This document shows, piece after piece, positions 58,321 to 64,000 of a DNA stretch of 64,000 nt. The notes below the pieces were generated by a model. It had not been told where the DNA came from, searched no databases, and saw nothing but the letters and a program-made list of their open reading frames with translations. The DNA is taken from the NCBI GenBank assembly GCA_008360955.1, contig LUCM01010405.1, positions 62,001 through 126,000 of the forward strand, read 5' to 3'. Numbering within the stretch: the first letter of the stretch is position 1; each line of letters opens with the position of its first letter. Source of the stretch: Fasciolopsis buskii (taxonomy: Eukaryota; Platyhelminthes; Trematoda; Plagiorchiida; Fasciolidae). A program made the position numbers and the translations under genes.

Positions 58321-60209
58321 ACATGGCTATTTTAAAAAATACAGAGCTCTTTTAAAAAGAAATGCGCATCACACCAAACGGTAATGTATATGGCTGTACA
58401 CCTCGCCTCTCAGGAAAGCTGCCGCCTCCATCGAGACCCAAGCAGTTTAATTAAGGCGGCTGTGCAAAACGTCTAGTTAGGCACACGGGAGTACTTTAAG
58501 ACATTAAGCCGCGGGATCAACGGTTATCGTTTCCCTTCGTATTCGTGGCTTTCGACCACCACTGCATCCACCGTGTGCCGGTTCGTTTCGCATGGTAAAA
58601 CGCAGTCCCATAACGTTCATTTCGGACGTTGTTGGTCGACCCAACGTCTATCAACCGCATCGAACTTGCCACTGTGGAATTTCGAGTGAACGGTGTAATT
58701 CTCTCACTTCGTGAGTCTCACCATCCTGGTCGAGCCCAGCCGCTGCAAGCGCTGCCCTTGGAGACTTCTGGTTGAGCCGTAGCCACCGCGCTACCCACCG
58801 CCTCGGAAGCACCGGATATGCAGGTTCATCATCGCGGCCGCAAGATAAAGCTACCAGTTTTTTCTAATTTTGTTAATATTTTCACTTCAGATAATTCAAT
58901 ACTCTTCTGCCGTAAGTGCGTATCCGTATTTAGCATGATGACGTTCGTTGCAAATATGCTTTTGCTGATGGCCATGTCACGCCGACAAGTGCGGCGCGGG
59001 GCGGTTTTTGGTTGTCCGCCACGAGGTTGAACATACACCGGTGCAAACAAGCACAATTTCCACAAGGTTTGTTTTATTTTACCCTCTCTCGGAAGAACCT
59101 CCGGGATAGAGGCGGCTCCACCGACTTCGGCGCGACAGACGTCGTTCCCGTGGTCGACCTCGTGCACGCAACGGTTGACGAAGAAAACCCGAGGTCAGAT
59201 ACCCATCTTCAACCCAACGTGGACGAGGGTGAGACCCGTGGATGTGGGGCCCGGTCAGATCCATCGTTTTGACCGGTGGACAACTCGGCTGCAGCGGTGT
59301 GCGGGCCCAGTTTGTCCGGGGGATCACATCTACTGCGATCGCCTCCTAATGTTGTTTTCTGTTTGGGTATCCGTCGCACTGTCAGCTCCCAACAACTAAT
59401 ACCCAAGGGCCCACCAAAAGAACGAAAAGTTGCCCATTGGCGATCTATTCCAAGGCCCCAAGACATCCGCTACTTTCCGGCTTGTTTTGCCTGGTCCCAA
59501 TCAAAGCCCTTATCCGAAGACCTTTTAGGAGGAAGCCCCGCAATGCAGCACGTATTCGTTCCTCTTGATCGCTTGTTTAACCGGATTTTGACCGCCTAGC
59601 GAGGTCACCACTTGCGCTCTGCCCACGCAAGTTCCGCTCGCATGCTCCTGCTGAAATATACCCTCTACCGCTCTTAACCGCCCTTTCGTTGCGCCGTTCG
59701 AGTGCCCGGGTTTTCAGTAGTGTGATCGCACACAGCCGAGTAACGGTGACGCACAAGTGGTCACGACGGTTAAGAGCAAGCAAATTTAATACGAAATCCA
59801 CGGTAGGACAAACGGCCTTACAGGCCGTTTACAGTGATTGTGCTTAGCACACTGAAGGGCTTAAGGATGAACACGTCATCAGATTTCGAATGGACGAGCC
59901 AGTTTGCAGCGGCAGCCAACTCGCTTATTTTGCAGTCCAGCGTCTTGTCTTTAATACTCACACACTCATGCACAAATCATGCTGGTAACTCATCTGAAAT
60001 ATAGTGTGCATGCTTGGCCTCCCTGCCCCAGAAGGGCCCCGTTTGCTTCGCACAGTTGCAGCAATTAGCCACACGTGATCTAACCCACTTTTCGCTGAAC
60101 GGGAGACACAGGTGAGCCAATAAATACCCGTAGGGTTGCAAATGGCTTGTCGGATCTCAGCCCAGATCGATCCTTCAGCAGTACGTTGGACTGTCGCACA
60201 TGAGGACAT
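58321..60209. other. GC-richer region without recognised genes
   Basis: Frames up to 112 codons on both strands (58,829-59,167 minus; 59,276-59,599 plus) show no family motif. Could include more decayed Gypsy pol. A short perfect hairpin lies at 59,810-59,830. Confidence 0.4.
59810..59830 (+). repeat. Short perfect inverted repeat
   Basis: AAACGGCC, 5-base loop, GGCCGTTT. Eight-base stem with no T run after it; probably incidental. Confidence 0.5.
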
Positions 60210-60375
60210 GACAGGAAGTCTGCAGAGGTGCGACCTCGGCTGTTGGCTGGGCGAAACTTCTTTACTAATAGAGTCGTAAACTTATGGAACCGACTGTCCG
60301 CAGAATTGCTACCTGCCTAGAGCCCGGTACCCTTTAAGCAAGAAGCAACTGGAATGCAGAGTCCCGAGGTTAGGT
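60210..60375 (+). pseudogene. CR1-like ORF2 C-terminal scrap
   Basis: EVRPRLLAG-type sequence, then RNFFTNRVVNLWNRLSAELL and PA-stop (60,252-60,320). The NFFTxRVxxxWNxLP phrase is the hallmark of the last 60 residues of CR1-like ORF2. Residual similarity continues through an SPGT block to about 60,370. No other part of the element is nearby. Confidence 0.75.
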
Positions 60376-63300
60376 TACAAAAGTAAAGTGCCCGTAGGCT
60401 TCAATAGTTCCTCCCAAATTCTGGATTCAAATTGCGGGCACCCGCGACCAGTGTAATATCGCGCCGTTTGGGTGACAGGTTTTACAATTGTAGACGATGA
60501 CCAATCAAGCGTTTTGTTACCGAATGTTTTCTCTGTTGTTATTTTTCTACGAAAACCTACACTTTGCAGGAAGGCTATAAAATGACCTATGAAAAATGGC
60601 GCTCTGAAAGCTGTCATATGGCCCCAGAAAGGATAAAACTCTCGTCCTGTGATTGCCTGTTTCCCCTATGAAACAAGGTCTCCACAAAACTGCATAAAAA
60701 GTAAAACTTGTATTATAAGGTCACCAATGAATGCGCGACTGTGATCAGTGTAGGTTTTCTTTCCACCTGCGGGTCGGGCAAGCTGTCGGAAGTCCGTGGC
60801 CCGTTTCCATGTGGTTGCACTTTCCAGAGGCATCCAGTTCGTCCCAATTCATTATGAGATTACGGGACTTGAAGGCTCAAGCTAGTGGATCGTGATCAGC
60901 TATCCACCTTGATAAGTTGCTTCCGTGCAGCAAAATGAGATTTGCTACGGAACTCAATTTAGGATGCGTTCATTCTTTGGAAACTGTATTAGGTAAAATT
61001 CTTCGACTTTCTGGTTGTTTGAAATGGGGTTTGCCGGTATAAATAGGGAACCACATCACTTGCGCTGTTGTGGTCGCCTTGACTGTTCCCGCGGAGGAGA
61101 CTGCTGTCCGAATAGATGATCTGGATAAATTTTTGTTTTGCCCTTTATATTATTCACCTCTATATTATTCACCTCTTTTAGAGTTTGAGTGTAATTGTCG
61201 GGTTTTTCAACGTCAAATGCTAACATCGTTTATAAATATCGGTGTTAACTAGGAGAATTGGTTCTGAGAGTATGTCCACTCCATTTCCTCTCATTTTTTT
61301 GTTTTGGATTGTCACGTATTGCTGCGTCCATAAACGACGGAGACATATACGTGGTCGCAGGTAAGTCAGTTAACCTCAAGTAATATTTATTTGTAGGTTT
61401 CCAAATATACAGATTGTTCAGCGTTCATCATGTTGCGTGCAGTCAGTAGACGTTACAAGGTGATGGGATATTGTCCGCAACATAATCATTCCTCCACCGA
61501 TCCCACGACCGCCATTACGTGCGCAGTCTTAAGTTGACCGCAGAGCAGGAGGCGCACCTGATGGCCTTAATAAAAATTTTCGGCAATGCCAGAGAGGTTG
61601 GTCGATACGCGATTTGAAAAGTTCAACCGACTTACTACGGTGCGCGTTTTAAACAGTCTTAGGAGTAAGTTTTCGATTGATGGATGATTGCAACGACGTA
61701 GTACGTGCGAAAGACTTACTGCGCGGCCAGGTTACTCCTAGGCTGCTTCAACGGAAATATTGAGGATTGCGATTTTCCTGCCGGATAGTTTACGTGGACT
61801 TTCTGGAACATGTAGCTGTTACCATGTGGCACAAATTACATGTAAGCTGGTTCCTTAAGTATGGCGTTGGCAAATTTCCAGTAGACCGGTGGAGATGAGC
61901 GTTGCACAAGCCCATCACCCTCACCCGATAAGGAGTGTAGCATAGCAGAGGAAAATTTAACTATCAGAAGATAAGATGCCCTTCTTAGCAGATGCTTGCC
62001 AGAAAATTTACGTGTCTTCATTGAACGCAAATGAAGAAGCGGCAGTGTGACGCTAGAACAACTGCGAAGTATCACTACATTGATAGATTCAAGTAACGAA
62101 GTAACTTATTTAGCCATACATTAGGATACCGACACTGTGGTTTGCGCAGAAAACCACGCAGACGTTAGTGCACTCGTCGGAAGAAGCGCTCGCAATACCA
62201 GGGCACAAAGAACCAGAAAGCCAGTTGAACTTTGTGCGGCTAAAGCTCTACCCATAAACCATACCAATTTGACATTTCAGGTAAACAAATATCTCAGTAG
62301 ATTCAGGGCCGAGTTTAGGCTACTTGTGAAAGGCACAATTAAGAGTGGTCTTTTAAAACGTGATTGAGAACTTCCCGTCTTGCCAGAACTCCTGCAACCA
62401 CTTCCATAAAAACGACTTTGGTGTTTTATTCTGGCCACAATTTTGTTTGATTCAACCTGGGTTTGTTCACACTGACCGAGCGGTTTTGACGCTCGCCACT
62501 TTAGGACCTTGTGATGGTCTCCGCCGAAGGTGTCTTTATCAGGTCATAGCCACATGGCTTCGTGGAACAGGTAGTTGGCAGCTTCGACGGACGTGTAAAA
62601 ATTGTTATTGATGGGGCGGCAAAGGGAACGCTGACTCTCCATGTGCGTTGCATAAGCCTCTCAGAGTGGGACGACGGAACGGGCGATGCGACATTTTCCG
62701 CAAGCAGACGATAGGCGAACTAAAGTCGCCGAGAATGGGCAAAATGGTGACTCCGCATGTATATTTCCACACTTTCTCGTCTACTGCTCAAGTTCACCCA
62801 CCAGCGTATGACACTGAAATAAGAAGAATCAAAATAATTCTTTCACTGACCACTTGCTTCCGAGGCCTGCGTTGACACATTTCTTCTAGGACTGCAGCGC
62901 CCCACCATTGCAATATGATGTAACCGAGAACATGTTCTGTCACTCACTATCCAAACCACTCCGTATTTGTCACTTGTCAACTGCACAATATAGGGATTTT
63001 ACCTTACACCTATGGTTATGCACACAATTAGCGGCCCCCATCTCCACCTATAGATATCTTATCTCTTCTGTGATGCCCACTTCCGCGACTGGATTTACTT
63101 CGCTTACACCTGGTGACCCTTCCAACTGTCCGCGGGGGTTGGTGAAATCGATGAAAGGGAAACCGGTTCAATGGACAATATATCGCAGGCGGGTCTGCAT
63201 GCGGCTGTTAAATAAGCAGTGCACTGATAACCACAACGAAGAAGGCGGGGATGTATCTGAGTCCCAATTTCATATCCTTCACTTGCTCGATTCGGCCGGA

Positions 63301-64000
63301 TTTCCGCATGCGGTGTGAAGCATAAATGCTAAACTCTTGACAATCAAACTCATGTTTCCGAAAATAATAAATCGAAAACGATTGCCAACAAGTCGACAGA
63401 GAAAATTTGCTGATCCAATGATGAGGCGGAATTTTTGGTCTGTACGATGAAACTCTTTCAAGTGGATAAGGAACAAATTAGATAACTTGTGCAAGTTGGA
63501 TTATGGATGCTGAATTTTGATAAATTTGGACGGGAGCCCGCTGCAGGAGAAGATATGAACGACCAGACTTTGTAGAGGCTGGCCTTAAAATAATTTACAG
63601 TGGGAGACAGAGACCACCTTCGTTCGTATTTGCGCTGCTAATTAGGTGTGCAGCCCTCCGATTTCATTGCATAGCCATACGGTTAATTCATTTTTCCATA
63701 AGCAGCAGTCTATCTAAGCTTGAAGGCTCTTTTGTTCGCTTTGTCAGCAGCAGAAACACTGGTCCAACAGTTCAAACAACATCCAAATGGCTTTCTCAAT
63801 TTGCCTTGTTCCGCCATTTTTTTCTGGCTCTCTGACGTCCTCCTGAGTTAGCTATTCCGGCCCTGAGGCGCCTTCTGAAAGCACTTGCTCACATTTACTG
63901 ATAATTGGGGGAAGTTCCCAGCTAACCTTTCACCCCTGGACGATGTCCAGGTTCAGCTAGTTATAGTCAGGAAATGGGCCATCAATTGTGTTGGTATTAT
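60376..64000. other. No gene recognised (3.6 kb)
   Basis: Frames up to 136 codons (62,908-63,318, +) without a recognisable motif. No RNA gene or long repeat seen apart from the 15-bp duplication at 61,146-61,175. Confidence 0.4.
61146..61175 (+). repeat. 15-bp direct tandem duplication
   Basis: TATATTATTCACCTC occurs twice without a gap. Confidence 0.9.

Noticed and set aside
58690..58815. tRNA-like or SINE-like sequence on the minus strand (GGTAGCGCGGTGGCTACGGCTC)
   Set aside because: A weak A-box-like stretch, but no proper B box and no cloverleaf could be drawn.
62908..63318. 136-codon plus-strand frame as a gene
   Set aside because: Length is within chance for 64 kb, there is no motif, and the composition is not clearly coding.
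1..64000. CRISPR arrays, prokaryotic operons, rRNA or spliced-leader genes
   Set aside because: No regularly spaced repeats, no run of adjacent same-strand intact genes, and no recognised structural RNA core anywhere in the window.

Overview
The window reads as a eukaryotic, non-coding-rich chromosome segment from a metazoan, most likely a parasitic flatworm (tapeworm or fluke). There are no operons or ribosome-binding-site-led genes, and no long intact ORFs: the longest is 306 codons. The sequence is dominated by decayed retrotransposons: RTE-like and CR1-like LINEs, a Penelope-like element and Gypsy LTR elements. This mix, and the style of the RTE-like ORF2 fragments, fit platyhelminth genomes. 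The genus cannot be fixed from the sequence alone.

Layout. 0-10 kb: mostly featureless DNA, one 217-codon unrecognised ORF (1820-2473, +), and a few minus-strand segments with good splice signals that may be exons of one or more host genes (7.0-7.8 kb and 9.3-9.8 kb). 10.5-11.0 kb: a Gypsy reverse-transcriptase relic. 12.85-16.5 kb (-): an almost complete RTE-like ORF2 fossil, split by a younger RTE-like 3' end that carries its own (TA)n tail. 16.5-33.5 kb: long AT-rich stretch with simple repeats and one weak LINE endonuclease trace. 33.5-36.2 kb (-): CR1-like element F, which keeps ORF1 and endonuclease but lacks its RT. 37.7-39.4 kb (+): a second LINE type (D) with an intact YADD. 39.7-43.1 kb (+) and 45.3-49.8 kb (-): two convergent CR1-like elements (C and E). 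Between them lies a pair of direct repeats joined at an N by a 19-bp Tn5 mosaic-end (Nextera adaptor) sequence, which is a sequencing or assembly artefact and not biology. 50.5-52.3 kb: a Penelope-like RT fragment (-) and an RTE 3' end (+). 55.2-56.7 kb (+): RTE endonuclease and early RT. 57.0-58.3 kb (+): Gypsy gag, protease and RT relics. 60.2-60.4 kb (+): a CR1 C-terminal scrap. The rest is unassigned.

No working gene system is visible. The elements are inactive by frameshifts, stops, missing domains and damaged catalytic motifs. I did not find a new enzymatic or defence system. The observations most worth checking are the adaptor-marked join at 44,435, the nested RTE insertion, and the candidate host exons on the minus strand near 9.3-9.8 kb.
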